A program made the translations under genes and the position numbers. From Dugong dugon (Eukaryota; Chordata; Mammalia; Sirenia; Dugongidae), in assembly GCA_030035585.1 (NCBI GenBank), contig CM057480.1:6627001-6691000 (forward strand): a stretch of 64,000 nucleotides of DNA, read 5' to 3'. Every line of letters starts with the position of its first letter. Position 1 is the first letter of the stretch. The notes under the pieces are model-generated. The model was not told where the DNA came from. It ran no database searches and worked only from the letters and a program-made list of their open reading frames with translations. Below, one piece after another: positions 45,035-56,194 of this stretch.

Positions 45035-45352
45035 TAAACTCACATAGCCCACTGCTATATGCAGCAACCTAAATGAATCTCAAGAACACCATGCTGGGAG
45101 AAAGAAGGCCACGAAGTTCATGCTGTGTGATTACGTTTACAGGAAAGTCTAGAACACGCAAAACTCAGCTTTGGAGATAGGAAAAGTCCCCTTAGGGGCA
45201 GTGGGGTGCTGACTAAGAAGGGGCACGAAGGAACCTTCTGGGGTGGTGGAATACAGATATATAGATATGTGCATTTGTCAAAACTTAAGATCTGCTAGTT
45301 AAGACATGTGCAAAATTTCACTGTGTGTAAATTATACTTCAATGAAAAGAAA
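45035..45352 (+). repeat. Old L1 LINE 3' end
   Basis: ATGAATCTCAAGAACACCAT, AACCTTCTGGGGTGGTGGAA and GTGTGTAAATTATACTTCAA are the recalled L1 3'UTR. Confidence 0.8.
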
Positions 45353-45668
45353 AAGGAAAACAACAAAAAGAACTTATTGTCCCACCTGAGTAACCGTACC
45401 TGGATCATGAGGATGGGTGAAAAACCAAAAATCAACATACACAGTGTAGACATCCCTAGTTGCGCCTCTGATTTTGTTCACCGGAATTCAATGAGTTTTC
45501 CAGGGGGAGATAACCTGGAAACAGCCCTTAAATCAACCCAGCTGGACAAATGTGTTGAAGGCCCCAGGAAGCTTCTGAACAACCTCCCCTCCAGGGACAC
45601 AGCCATTGGGGGGTGGGGTGGGCAGGGGAGCAAAATGTGGGAAGTGCTTCCCGGTCCTAAGAAGAGCC
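45353..45668. other. No feature recognised
   Basis: Unique intergenic sequence. Confidence 0.4.
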
Positions 45669-45680
45669 TGGCAATCCCTT

Positions 45681-45879
45681 GTTGGGTGCCGAAGAGTGGA
45701 TTTTCCACTCATCGTGACCCCATATGACAGAGGCGAACTGCCCCATAGGGTTTTCTAGGCTGTGGTCTTTATGGAAGCGGATGGCCAGGTCTTTCTCCTG
45801 CAGAGATGCTGGGAGGGTTCGAACAGCCAACCTTTGGGTTAGCAGTCGGGCACTTAACTGCTGTGCAAGCAGGGTTCCT
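45681..45879 (-). repeat. AfroSINE, long form
   Basis: Flanked by the exact duplication TGGCAATCCCTT (45669-45680 and 45880-45891). First of three adjacent minus copies. Confidence 0.93.
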
Positions 45880-45891
45880 TGGCAATCCCTT

Positions 45892-46041
45892 CCCATTGCC
45901 ATGGAATCTATTCCTACTCATAGCGACCCTTTAAGACAGAGTAGAACTGCCCCATAACCATAAGATTTCCAAGGAGCAGCTGGTAGATTCAAACTGCTGA
46001 CCTTTTGGTTAGCAATCAAACACTTAATCACTGTGCCACAC
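45892..46041 (-). repeat. AfroSINE, short form
   Basis: Begins right after the previous element's target duplication. A small insertion (CCATAACCATAAGATTTCC) alters the usual CCATAGGGTTTCC. Confidence 0.9.
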
Positions 46042-46059
46042 GCACACACACACACAAAA

Positions 46060-46202
46060 GCCCGTTGTGTCGATTCCAGCTCATAGCAACCCCCATAGGA
46101 AGAGAACTGCCCCATAGGGTTTCCATGGAGCAGCTGGTAGATTCGAACTGCCAACCTTCTGGGTAGCAGCCAAGCTGTTTACCACTGCGCCACCGGGGCC
46201 CC
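46060..46202 (-). repeat. AfroSINE, short form
   Basis: Third adjacent minus copy, separated from the second by a (CA)n tract (46040-46057). Confidence 0.92.
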
Positions 46203-47038
46203 CTAAATCCTCAGCTGCCTTCAGGAACTCTCTCCTCAGCAGAAACACAGCTCAAGGAATATTTACTCAAACGTGTGAGGAACGGAAAAGTTACCGATCA
46301 GATGAAACCAAACAGAGCTCCTTCTTTGCTAAATGAGTGAGAAGTAGAGGAGACCCTTTATACCTTAGAGAGGCGCCTCCCAGGCCATCTATTGCCCACA
46401 CAAGCATGCTTCTTCCAGAATCATTTTGAGTTCTGTCTGTAAACATGTACACACTCACACATGGATTTTCTACAACGCTGGCCTTGCTCCAGAGGGGCAA
46501 GGTGTATTTTTTGGGTTTGTTTCTTTTCCTTTCTTGGATTGTTTTTCCTTTTTTTTTTTTTTTTTTTTTCCTCCTTTAAACAAAAACAAGAGGAAAACAG
46601 ATGGGGAAAGAGAATTGCCAGAAGGAAGATGGCCCCACAGGGTCAGAACAGGGATGGGCCAGACCTGCTGTCTCCTGGCTTGACCCCACCCCACCAGCAT
46701 CTAAAAAGGTTTTTAAACAAAAAAAACCCTAAACAATCCTGCTGGTCCTAAGACTCTGAAATACACTGAAACTAGACATCAGAAGTGAGAAGTCAGCCAG
46801 GCTATAAAGGAGGGTGGGAAGGCAGAAACCCCCAAATGAGGACTGACACCTGAGGTGGTGGGTTGGTTTCCTGGGGACAGTTGCTCAGAATAAGGTCTGC
46901 AGTGTCAATGATAAAATTAGCACATTCGTAATTTCTCTTAAGGCTTCATTAGCCATTGGTAGAAAGGAAATGTTATCAACTACTTTAACCCCAATTATTT
47001 AGAAATACAGTTACCATGATTTTTTAAATATGTGGTAT
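46203..47038. other. No feature recognised
   Basis: Unique sequence with a T run at 46549-46570. Confidence 0.4.
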
Positions 47039-47210
47039 AAAACCCAAACCCACTGCCATTGAGTCAATTCCAACTCATAGTGACCCAATAGGACAGAGTA
47101 GAAGTGCCCCATAGGGTTTCCAAGGAGCGGCTGGTAGATTTGAACTACCCGCCTTGCGGTTAGCAGCCGTAGCTCGCTGTAGCTGTTAACCACTGCGCCA
47201 CCAGGGCTTG
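47039..47210 (-). repeat. AfroSINE, short form
   Basis: Flanks TATGTGGTATA on both sides (about 47029 and 47213). The head has a short GTAGCTCGCTGTAGCTG expansion. Confidence 0.92.
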
Positions 47211-47450
47211 TTATGTGGTATAGTGATAGATAAATAATAAATTAGGATTAGACTCTTAACGAAGCTGTAGGTTATCCATGAGTGGAGCCAGAACTACATA
47301 TCCAGACAAAAGGCCAAAGACCTAATGCCTTTGTTATAAACTACATTGCATTAAATTTTTCATTGCCATCCCCGCTAATAAAAACAGCACCCTTTTGTAG
47401 CAAGGGAGGAACACAAAGCTTCACAGTTTTTCCTCCACTAGTTTAACATC

Positions 47451-47608
47451 GGAGCCCTAGTGGCGTAGTGGTTAAGAGCTCGCTGCTAATCAACAGGTCA
47501 GCAGTTCAAATCCAGCAGCCGATCCTTGGAAACCCTGTGGGGCAGTTCTACCCTATAGGGTCGCTATGAGTCGGAATACACTCGACAGCAATGGGTTTGG
47601 TTTTGGGT
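47451..47608 (+). repeat. AfroSINE, short form
   Basis: Complete; exact duplication TAGTTTAACAT at 47439-47449 and 47609-47619. Confidence 0.94.
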
Positions 47609-47619
47609 TAGTTTAACAT

Positions 47620-48304
47620 TAGAAAGTGAGTATACATGCTTTCCCGAATCCTGAAAATAAATCAATTTTAAGTTTTAATCAGTAACCATTTATGAAAAAA
47701 AGAAAGCAGCCTTGAAATTATAGAGGCAGTAAATTCGCATTCTGTCTCAAATCCATCTTTAACCATATTTGGTTTTCAAAAAAGGACACTGGGCCCTGCC
47801 ACTCTCTCAGACCTCGGGTTGGGGGTTGGAGCACATTTTCATCAGAGCGACTTTGCATCTGCTATATTCATCTGATCCTTTAATTAAATATTCGATGCAC
47901 GTGTTTGTTTTGATGCCAGAATTGCATCTTTCACTGCCACCCTCGGGATGCATTCACGTAATATTTAAATACATAACTCACCAGAGTATTTTTTAAAACA
48001 TTAAACAAACATTGCATTGTAATACTATTTTGAACTGTTGGAAGGTGAGGCGGGTGGGGGTACCAGCCTAACAGACAACCTCAAATCATTGCTTGTATCC
48101 TGCCAGCTGAGGTTGGAGTTCTACATACTGGGCCACCTCTTGACTCTAGCCTGACTGTCCTTGGAATCATTAAAAGAAGTGTGTCAGCAGCTTTCAACAA
48201 CTCAGAGTTCAGATAGCAGCAAGTCACATGGTACAGCTTAAGCTCTAGCCACCTAGAACTTCATAGACTGCAGTAGGAAAACTCCAACAGCGCTCAGGAG
48301 CAAA
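47620..48304. other. No feature recognised
   Basis: Unique intergenic sequence, AT-rich in its first half. Confidence 0.4.
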
Positions 48305-48458
48305 CGTTGTTAGGTGCCCTCAGTCAGCTCTGACTCATAGCCACCCTGTAGGACAGAGTAGAGCTGCCCCGTAGGGTTTCCAAGGAGCAGCTGCTGGATT
48401 TGAACTGCCGACCTTTTGGTTAGCAGCCAAGTTCTTAACCACTACGCCATCAGGGCTC
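48305..48458 (-). repeat. AfroSINE, short form
   Basis: Exact duplication CTCAGGAGCAAA at 48293-48304 and 48459-48470. The tail reads GTTGTTAGGTGCC, an RTE-type 3' end in place of the usual one. Confidence 0.93.
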
Positions 48459-48470
48459 CTCAGGAGCAAA

Positions 48471-48680
48471 GAGACATATAAAAAGTAAATATCCAAGATA
48501 AGAAGGCAGGAAGGGACAGCGACTGGACGAATGGACACAGGGAACCCGGGGTGGAAAGGAGGAGGGTGCTGTCACATTGTGGGGATTGCAGCCAATGTCA
48601 CAAAACAATACGTGTATAAATTTTTGAATGACAAATTAACCTGAGCTGTAAACTTTCACTAAAGAACGAAAAATATATCT
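48471..48680 (+). repeat. Elephant-abundant L1-like 3' end
   Basis: AAGGCAGGAAGGGACAGCG, GATTGCAGCCAATGTCACAA and ACCTGAGCTGTAAACTTTCA; same type as 22062-22372. Confidence 0.65.
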
Positions 48681-48699
48681 AGCCAGCTTTGTATAAAGT

Positions 48700-48905
48700 A
48701 GTTTTAGATCTCGGCTAGATTACATCCCAGCTCCACCACTTGCTGTGTGACATTGGGTAGGTTACTTCACATCTCTGTGCCTCCGATTTCTCATCCATAC
48801 AACAGGAACGATACAAGCACCGAACCCATCAGGGTGAAATGAGCTACTGAATGCACAGTGCTTTGGATAGCGCCAAGCACATGTAGCTGCTCAATAAGTA
48901 TTCAC
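48700..48905 (+). repeat. MIR SINE, nearly full length
   Basis: CACTTGCTGTGTGACATTGG, CACATCTCTGTGCCTC and TGCTCAATAAGTATTCAC in order. Confidence 0.88.
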
Positions 48906-48920
48906 TTTTAGAGTTTTCTT

Positions 48921-49085
48921 GGAGCCCTAGTGGCACAGTGGTTAAGTGCTTGGCTGCTAACCAAAAGGTTGGCAGTTCAAATCCACCAGCTGCTCCTCAG
49001 AAACCCTATGGGGCAGTTCTCCTCTGTCCTATAGGGTCGCCATGAGTCGGAATCGACTCCACACCAAGGGGTTTGGTTTTGGTTT
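48921..49085 (+). repeat. AfroSINE, short form
   Basis: Complete, with a TTTGGTTTTGGTTTTTTG tail. Confidence 0.94.
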
Positions 49086-49479
49086 TTTGTTTTAGCTTGT
49101 CATTCAGCAGAGTGGATCGCGTGCTCTGCTCACACCTAAGATTTTCGTGGTGTTCAGAACCCTCTGCTGGAACTCGGCATCTCCCACTGGGCTCACAACC
49201 AGCAGTCTCCTCCATCCCCCACCCCAGCCCCATAAGAGAAAGTGAGTCTCACCTCTGTCACTCCCAGCCCAGGACCACACAGTGGCAACCTGTGGCTGGG
49301 CTCCCAGCCTGGAATTTCTAAAATGAACATCTGTGTCTTTCATAATAAGGGGGAAGGGGCTATAAAAGTTGTTTTTAAAATAAATATAACAAAAAAATCA
49401 AAAGATAGATAAATCAATACATATTGTTAAACCTGATCAGCTTCTTATTCCAACCGTTCTCTGATTTTGTGGCTGAAAA
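49086..49479. other. No feature recognised
   Basis: Unique intergenic sequence. Confidence 0.4.
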
Positions 49480-49700
49480 ACTCGATTCCATCTAAGTCAT
49501 TCCTGTTTCAGCCGGTAGCTCTGTCCTTCACCCATTCGTCCTGCTCCAGACTTCAAGAGCTCCCCCTGTCTAAAAAATTTAGCTCAAACTACTAAATCTG
49601 ACAGGCAAGGACCCCTCTGCTCTGTCCCAACTCTCCCTTCCAGCATTACTTCCCACCACCGTTCCATACAAGCCCTAGGCACCACCAGCATACACCCACA
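49480..49700 (+). repeat. L2 LINE fragment
   Basis: Diverged; GCAAGGACCCCTCTGCTCTG and CCATACAAGCCCTAGGCACC resemble the L2 3' region. Confidence 0.35.
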
Positions 49701-49724
49701 CTCAACTGCTGAGACCTACTATGT

Positions 49725-50181
49725 CTTCTGCCTGGCAATTGCAACTCAGCCTCTCCCCTCTACCCAGGACTCTCATTAAGAGGTGGGGACTAGGGTCCCA
49801 CCCCTGGAATCTAGGTGGGCCTGTGAGTACTTTGAGCAATAAAGTAATGGCAGAAGTGATGCTGGGCCAGTTCTGGGCCTTTAAGAAAACTAGCAGCTTC
49901 CACCTTGGTCTCTTAGAGCCTGAGCCACCACGTAAGAAATCTGACTTCCCTTCTGGAGAGACCACCACGTGAAGAGGCCCTTAGTCTATATGGAGAGGCA
50001 GAAGGGCCCCTTTGAGCCCAGTCTTCCAACTGTCTGCACCCCGGTGCTAGGTATATGAGTGATGCCATCTTGGAACCTTCCAAACCTCCTATTCTGAATA
50101 CCACTGAGCTGGGCTGAATTCCTGATCTACAAAATCGTGACCTGTATCGCACTGGTTGTTGTAATCCACTAAGTTTTGGGG
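49725..50181 (+). repeat. MLT1-like LTR (first part)
   Basis: AGAAGTGATGCTGGGCCAGT, GCAGCTTCCACCTTGGTCTC and CCACTAAGTTTTGGGG are MLT1/MaLR-type motifs. Split by an RTE at 50182 and continued at 50832-50875. Confidence 0.65.
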
Positions 50182-50831
50182 TCCCCCACACGTCTGTCAG
50201 TTTATTGTACTGTGGGGGCTTGTGTGTTACTGTGATGCTGGAAGCTGTGCCACCCATATTCAAATGCCAGCAGAGTCACGAGAATAAAACAGATGAGGAC
50301 CTGACAATCTACTTCTGAAAAGAATTAGCCAGTGAAAACCTTATGAATAGCAACGGATCATGGTCTGACATAGTGCTGGAAGATGAGCCCCCCAGCTTAG
50401 AGGGCACTCAAAAGATGACTGGGGAAGAGCTGCCTCCTCAAAGTAGAGTTGACCTTAATGACGTGGATGGAGTCAAGCTTTCAGGACCTTCATTTGCTGA
50501 TGTGGCAGGACTCAAAATGAGAAGAAACAGCTGCAAACATCCATTAACAATCAGAATGTAGAGTGTAGGAAGTATGAATCTAGGAAAATTGGAAATCGTC
50601 AAAAATGAAACGGAACGCATAAACATCGATATCCTAGGCATCATGGTAGAGTAGAGGGTCAGCGAGAAAGAGGAAGACCCTCAATGAGATAGAATGACAC
50701 AGGGGCTGCACCAGTGGGCTGAAGCATAACAATGACTGTGAGGACGGCGCAGGACCGGGCAGGGTTTCTTTCAGTTGTACACAGAGTCACTATGAGTCAG
50801 AACTGACTCACTGGCACCTGACAACAACAAG
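50182..50831 (+). mobile_element. RTE-type LINE with central deletion
   Basis: Has both RTE ends. The 5' end (TGTGTGTTACTGTGATGCTG) and start of the ORF (open at 50343-50561) run to TCGATATCCTAGGCATCA. This joins directly to the 3' end (AGTAGAGGGTCAGCGAGAAA ... CACCTGACAACAACAA). Most of the endonuclease/reverse-transcriptase ORF is missing. It is inserted in an LTR with flanks AAGTTTTGGGG (50171) and AAATTTTGGGG (50832). Confidence 0.85.
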
Positions 50832-50875
50832 AAATTTTGGGGTAGTTTGTTACACAGCAGTAGACAATTAGGACA
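50832..50875 (+). repeat. MLT1-like LTR (end part)
   Basis: TTTGTTACACAGCAGTAGAC is the terminal motif of the LTR begun at 49725. Confidence 0.7.
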
Positions 50876-50959
50876 CTCCCACTCCAGCCTACCCTGTATC
50901 CTCTGCAAGATTAATGGCCTTAGTTCTTCTTCCTTTAAAAAACAAATACAAAAGACAGC

Positions 50960-52040
50960 TTTACTGAGACATGACATACAATAAATGCACCTCATATATA
51001 TAAAGTATATAATTTGTTAAGTTTGATATATAGATACACCCACAAAGCCATCACTACAATCAAGAAAATGAAGGTATCCATTACCCCCCAAAATTCTTCC
51101 AACCATTTGCTAATCCCTTCATCCCACCCCTCCCCAGTCAACCACTGATCTGCTTTCTGTCATCATAAATTAGTTTGCGTTTCCTAGAGTTCTATAGAAA
51201 TGGAGCCATACAGTATGTATTCTTTTTGGCGGGGAGAGGAGATTCTAGCTTCTTTCACTCAGCGTTATGATTTTGAGATTGATCCATATTGTTGTGTGGA
51301 TCAATACTTTGTTTCTTTTTGTTGCTGAGTAGTCTTCCATTGTAAGGATGCCCCACTGTTTGCGTATCTCGGCACCCGTTAACGGACACCTGGGTTGTTT
51401 TCAGGTTCAGGTTTCATAAAGCTGCTGTGAACATTCACACTCAAGTCTTTATATGGACACGTGTATTGTTTTCTTGGGAAAATACCTGGAGTGGAATGGC
51501 TGATCATATGGTGGGTGTATGTTAACTTTTCAAGAAGCTGACAAACGGTTTTCTGAAGTGGTTAAACATTCTTCATTTCCACCAACAGTGTTTGAGATTT
51601 CCACTTTGTCCACATCCCCACCAAAATTGTGATCAGTTTTTGTTTTTTAATTTTAGCCATTCTAATAAGCATGTAGTAGTATCTCAATGTGGCTTTAATT
51701 TTCTTTCCCTAATATCTAGTGATGTGGACCTTTTTCATGGGTTTATTTATTACCCATGCATCTTCTTTGGTGAAGTGTCTGTTTAAATTTTTTGCCTCTT
51801 TTTCTTTTTTTTTTTTTTTAATTGGGAAATTGGGATGTTTGTTTCCTTATTATTGAATTTTGGGAGTTCTTTATATACTTCAGACACAAGTCTTTATGAC
51901 ATATGTGCTTTGTGAAGATTTTTCTCCCGGTCTATAGCTTGTCTTTTCCTTCTCTTTTGAATGAGAAGTTTTAAATTTTGATGAAGCCCGGTTTACCAGT
52001 TTGTTCTTTTATGGATTGTGCTTTTGGTGTTGTATCTAAA
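50960..52040 (-). repeat. Old L1 LINE (L1M type), about 1.1 kb
   Basis: The reverse strand carries the well-known L1 text: GTCAACCACTGATCTGCTTT, TGGAATGGCTGATCATATGG, TTTAATTTTAGCCATTCTAA, ATCTTCTTTGGTGAAGTGTC. ORF2 to 3' region, no intact ORF. Confidence 0.92.
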
Positions 52041-52044
52041 AACT

Positions 52045-52195
52045 TTTTCTAAGCCTTGTTTTCCTTTTCTATAAAATGGGGATAATAATAGAGCCTGTCT
52101 CTTTGGGTGATTATGAGGATTCAATGAGATAATGCTTTTAAGGCGTTTTGCTCTGAGTCTGGTACGTAGTAAGAGCTCAGAAATGGTAGCAATGC
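52045..52195 (+). repeat. MIR SINE fragment
   Basis: TATAAAATGGGGATAATAAT and TGATTATGAGGATTCAATGA. Confidence 0.85.
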
Positions 52196-52869
52196 CTCCT
52201 CTCTCCGCCATCTTGACTAATTCTGACACCAACCGTCCTCCCCTCGACAACTCATTGCAGTGGCCACACAGAACTCACAGACCATGCTCATGATTATGGG
52301 TTTTATTATAAGGGAAGTAACAGTTACAATTCAGGCTCAGGAACACTCAGGATACTGTTCTTCCATCAGGACAACCTTTTCCCAGCTGTGCTGGCAGGCA
52401 CGCCTCTCCCTGGCCCTCAGTCTCTGCCCAAACTCACTCAGCTTTCTCTCTCTGGGGCTGGGAAGCCCACTGCGCTGTCTCCTGCTGATCTCTCCCTCTT
52501 TGGTGGTGGTGGGCTCTCCTCTTTGCTCTGGAATTAGCTCTCTTTTAAGGCAAAACTGACCAATCCCCTTGGTGGGCCACAATTACCCTATCACACAATC
52601 AACTGGGTGGGAGTTAACAAGATGATGGCTAGAAAGGCAACACACAAAAGTAATTAATCCCCCACAATCGCATACATTCTGAAATGTCCTTACCTTCAAC
52701 CTTCATCCATCTAAAGCCCACCTGTCCTTTAAGGACTAACTGAATGTCCACTGCTTTTTCCAGAATCCTGGGTCAGAAGGCATTTCTCCTCCTTGCCACC
52801 TTCCATCCGCATTGCACTTTAGCTGTTACTCTCTTCTGAAATTGAATGATTGGGGCCGATTGGCCCCAA
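52196..52869. other. Possible LTR remnant, otherwise unrecognised
   Basis: The part at 52230-52640 (CATGCTCATGATTATGGGTT, a pyrimidine-rich middle) has the feel of an old retroviral LTR, but I cannot name it. Confidence 0.3.
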
Positions 52870-53165
52870 TTCGTTCCTGCCTCCCTATGTCTCTGCCCTA
52901 TGGCATATCCCACAAGCACACTGGGCTGGGTCATGTGATTGCTTTGGCCAATGAGACAGTAGCGTCCGTGGTACAAGCAAAAATCTGAAAAGCAGTGGAG
53001 AATTTGGAGCTTGCCCTGTTGCTGCTCCTGGACCCTGTGACCCACTCAATCTTCTGGAGGCTGAGACACGTGGCCCAGTTACCCCTATCATCCCACTTAC
53101 AGCATGTGAGTGAGGCCAGGCAAGACCAGCCAGCCACCTGCTGACCTGCCAAATGACCAGAGAAG
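52870..53165 (+). repeat. MLT1-like LTR fragment
   Basis: TTTGGCCAATGAGACAGTAG, GGAGCTTGCCCTGTTGCTGC and GACCAGCCAGCCACCTGCTG fit an old MaLR LTR. Confidence 0.5.
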
Positions 53166-53211
53166 AGAAGCGATTTTCCCAAGGTAACAGTGAGGGAATG
53201 AGGCAATAGGT

Positions 53212-53900
53212 GAGCTCACTCAGTGAGTATTTTTTGAGTACCTACTGTGTGCCAGGCTTTGGGAATGCTGTGGTGAACAAAATGGAGTCCTTCCCTTGAC
53301 TGGGGAGAGAGACAATGCACAGATAATGGACGTGGAGTGTGTTGGCTTCTGGTGATCAGTGCTATAAGGCAAAACAAAGGTGGGTAAGGGGGCAGAGAGT
53401 GATGGAGTGGGGGTGCTGCTTTAGGTAGAGAGGTCAAGGAAGACCTCTCTAGGAGGTAACATCTGAGAAAAGACCAGAATGAGGTGGGGGAACTAGCCAT
53501 GTAGGTATCTAGGGGAGAGAGTAACAGGCAGGGGAAACCACAGATGAAAAGACCCCAACATGGGAATAGGACAGACTTGAGAAGCAGCAACGTGGCCAAT
53601 GAAAGTAGAGTGCAGTGAATAAGGGGGAAATTGGTAGAAAATAAGATCAGATATGAAACCAGGGACCTCATCACGTAGGGCCTTCTAAATCAGGTAGAAC
53701 ATTGGACTTTATTCTGTGTGATGAGATGTGAATAGAGAGTTACAATCAAGAGAGTCACGTGGTCTGATTTATGTTTTAGAAGGATCACTCTGACTTCTGT
53801 GTAGACAGTAGACGATAGGGGTGCAAGAGCGGGATCACAGAGACAGATAGAGGCTGATGATGGCTTGGACCAGGATGGTGGCAGTGGAGGTGGTGAGGGG
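53212..53900 (-). repeat. L2 LINE, long 3' segment
   Basis: Reverse L2: GAGTACCTACTGTGTGCCAG, GTCAAGGAAGACCTCTCTAG, TGATTTATGTTTTAGAAGGA, GGCTTGGACCAGGATGGTGG. Confidence 0.75.
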
Positions 53901-54246
53901 TAATCAAATCAAGATAGTGTATTTTATGGACTCAATGACATCACTAGTTGTAAGATACACTGTGATGGTTTTGAAACATGGCCTCCAATTCTTTGACACT
54001 CCTCTTACGGAGAGGTGGGGGTCTGCGTGCCTTCCCTTTGAATCTGGGTGGGCTTATGCATGCTTCAACCAACAGAATACAGCAGAAGTGATGCTATGTG
54101 GCTTCTAGGACTAGGTCATAAAAGACCATGCAGCTTCCAACTTGCTCACTGGAACACTCACTCTTGGAACCCTGAGCTGCCATAATGGGGAGACCAGATG
54201 GACAGTCCACATGGAGAAGCCCTGAGAACACATATTTCTGTGTTTT

Positions 54247-54824
54247 TTAAGTTCTCAGGGCTGCTGGAACAAACTACCACAAACTAGGAGATATCTAATA
54301 ATGGAAATGTATCATCTCACAGTTCTGGAGGCTAGGAGCTGAATTCAGAGCCTTGGCAGAGCCATGCTCTCTCTTTCAGCTCAAGGAAAACCAAAAACCA
54401 AACCCATTGCCATTGAGTCAATTCCGACTTATAGTAGAGAGAGTAGAACTGCCCCACAGGGTTTCCAAGGAGCGCCCGGTGAATTTGACCTCTTGGTTAG
54501 AAGCCATAGCACTTAACTATTACATCACCAGGGTTCGGCTCTAGGGGAAGATCCTTTTTTGTCTCTTCTAGCTTCTGGTAGCCCCAGGCATTTCCTGGAG
54601 TTCACATGGCCATCTTCTCCTTGTGTCTCTGTTCTCCTTTTATAAGGACAGCACTCTGCTTTGGATTAGATTGGATTAGAACCCACCCCACTCAGGTATG
54701 ACCTCATGTGAATTTAACTGATACCATCTTCAAAGACCCTGTTTCCAAACAAGGTCACATTCACAGGTGCTGGAAGTTAAGACTTCAGCATATCTTTTGG
54801 GGGGACATCATTTTATCCATAACA
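54247..54824 (-). repeat. MLT1-type LTR nested in the older LTR
   Basis: Reverse MLT1: CTCACAGTTCTGGAGGCTAG, CAAACAAGGTCACATTCACA and GGACATCATTTTATCCATAA. Itself split by an AfroSINE. Confidence 0.8.
54386..54536 (-). repeat. AfroSINE, short form, third nesting level
   Basis: Complete minus copy inside the inner LTR: AACCCATTGCCATTGAGTCA to CATCACCAGGGTT. Confidence 0.92.
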
Positions 54825-54826
54825 CT

Positions 54827-54876
54827 ATGGATGGAAGGATGGATGGAAGGATGGATGGATGGATGGATGGATGCGA

Positions 54877-54907
<31 letters not shown>

Positions 54908-54950
54908 ATAGATGGATAGGTAGGTAGATAGACAGACAGACAGATGGGTA
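54827..54950. repeat. Tetranucleotide microsatellite, changing motif
   Basis: (GGAT/GAAG)n, then (TGGC)n (54877-54905), then GATAG/AGAC repeats. Three motif phases in one tract. Confidence 0.92.
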
Positions 54951-55243
54951 TAAATAGACATCCAGTGAGCCCCCAGCCACTCATGTCATCCTAGCCCAGG
55001 AGCTAGACATATGAGTAAAGATGCCTCTAGGTGATTCTAGCCTCCAACCTTTAGAGTCACTCCAGTCATTCAGGTCTTCCCAGCTGAGATTTCAGACATT
55101 GTGAAACTGGGACAAGCAATCCTTGTTGTGCCTTATCTGAATTCCATACCCACATAATCTGTGAGCATAGTAAAATGCTGGTTGTCTTATGCAACCAAGT
55201 TTTAGAATGGTTTGTTATGCAATAATAAATAACTAGACCATAC

Positions 55244-56194
55244 ACCATTATTATGCACCACTAGTAATTAAAAAAAAAAAAAACCTACCAAGTTAATATT
55301 GTACATTATCAATTTTAAGAACTATCCCAATTTCAGAAACATTACTAAATTGACGAAAGAAGAACCAGTAGGACCCGCTGATGGGTTGGATGAGAGAAAG
55401 ACAAGAGTCAAGAAGCGGGAGTGGGGGGTGATGCCAAGGTTTTTGTCCCAAGCAGCTGGATGAATGGTGGCACCATTTCCAGAGCTGTAGAACACTGCAG
55501 ATATAATGTGAGTGAATGCTGACCGGGAGGTAGTACCAACAGGGCTGCCTGGTTTAGGTGTAGGACAGAAAACAATTCCTAGAGAAGACCTGGCTGAGTT
55601 GCTTTCAGGTCCGTGTGCCCTCCGATCCCTTTCTCTCCTCTGTACTATATCACAGGAGGGCTGATCCTTGCAGGCTGCACTCCCCAGGTTCCTGAGTCAG
55701 TTGGTTTCTGGCTAGGTTTGGCCAATAGAAGGTTGGCAGTTGACTGGAGAGCAAGAGAAAGGGAAAAGCCAGGGTATTTCTCCTCTTCTCTCTCTGTCTT
55801 AGGTGGCAACTCCAGTCTCCAGCAGCGGCTGCATCTCTTCCAGGACTCCAACTCCAGCTAAACATGCCCACCATGGCTTTAGCTTCTAGCAGGTGACCTC
55901 AGTTCCTGAGTTCTGGGAACATCACCTCTTCCCTTGACCCTCCAGGGTAGGGGCAGCAGCAGCTTCCGGCTCTAGGTGATTTCTGGGTTCCATCGCCTGT
56001 CCAACCAACCTCTCCATTAGTTCCTTCTGTTGTAAAGAGGTAGTCATTTGTGTTTTCCTAGGTTGCTCCTGACCATGGGACCACAGGCTGGAGACTTCCC
56101 TGAAACCATGTAGCCTCAGGTGAGAGGCAAATGCCTTGCACAATCCCACTTTGTGCAGACTCCCGGGCTCCAGGGTGTTTACCAACCTCTCACT
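55244..56194. other. Unrecognised, possibly containing an LTR remnant
   Basis: The part at 55660-56050 (TTTGGCCAATAGAAGG, GGCAGCAGCAGCTTCCGGCT) resembles an old LTR or LTR-like repeat. Not named. Confidence 0.35.

Larger units (their letters stand above)
53961..55243 (+). repeat. Old MLT1-like LTR split by a second LTR
   Basis: Left part 53961-54246 (TGTGATGGTTTTGAAACATG, CAGAAGTGATGCTATGTGGC) resumes at about 54951-55243 (AGTGAGCCCCCAGCCACTCA, GTTTGTTATGCAATAATAAA). The interruption is the inner LTR at 54247-54824 plus a microsatellite. Confidence 0.6.
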
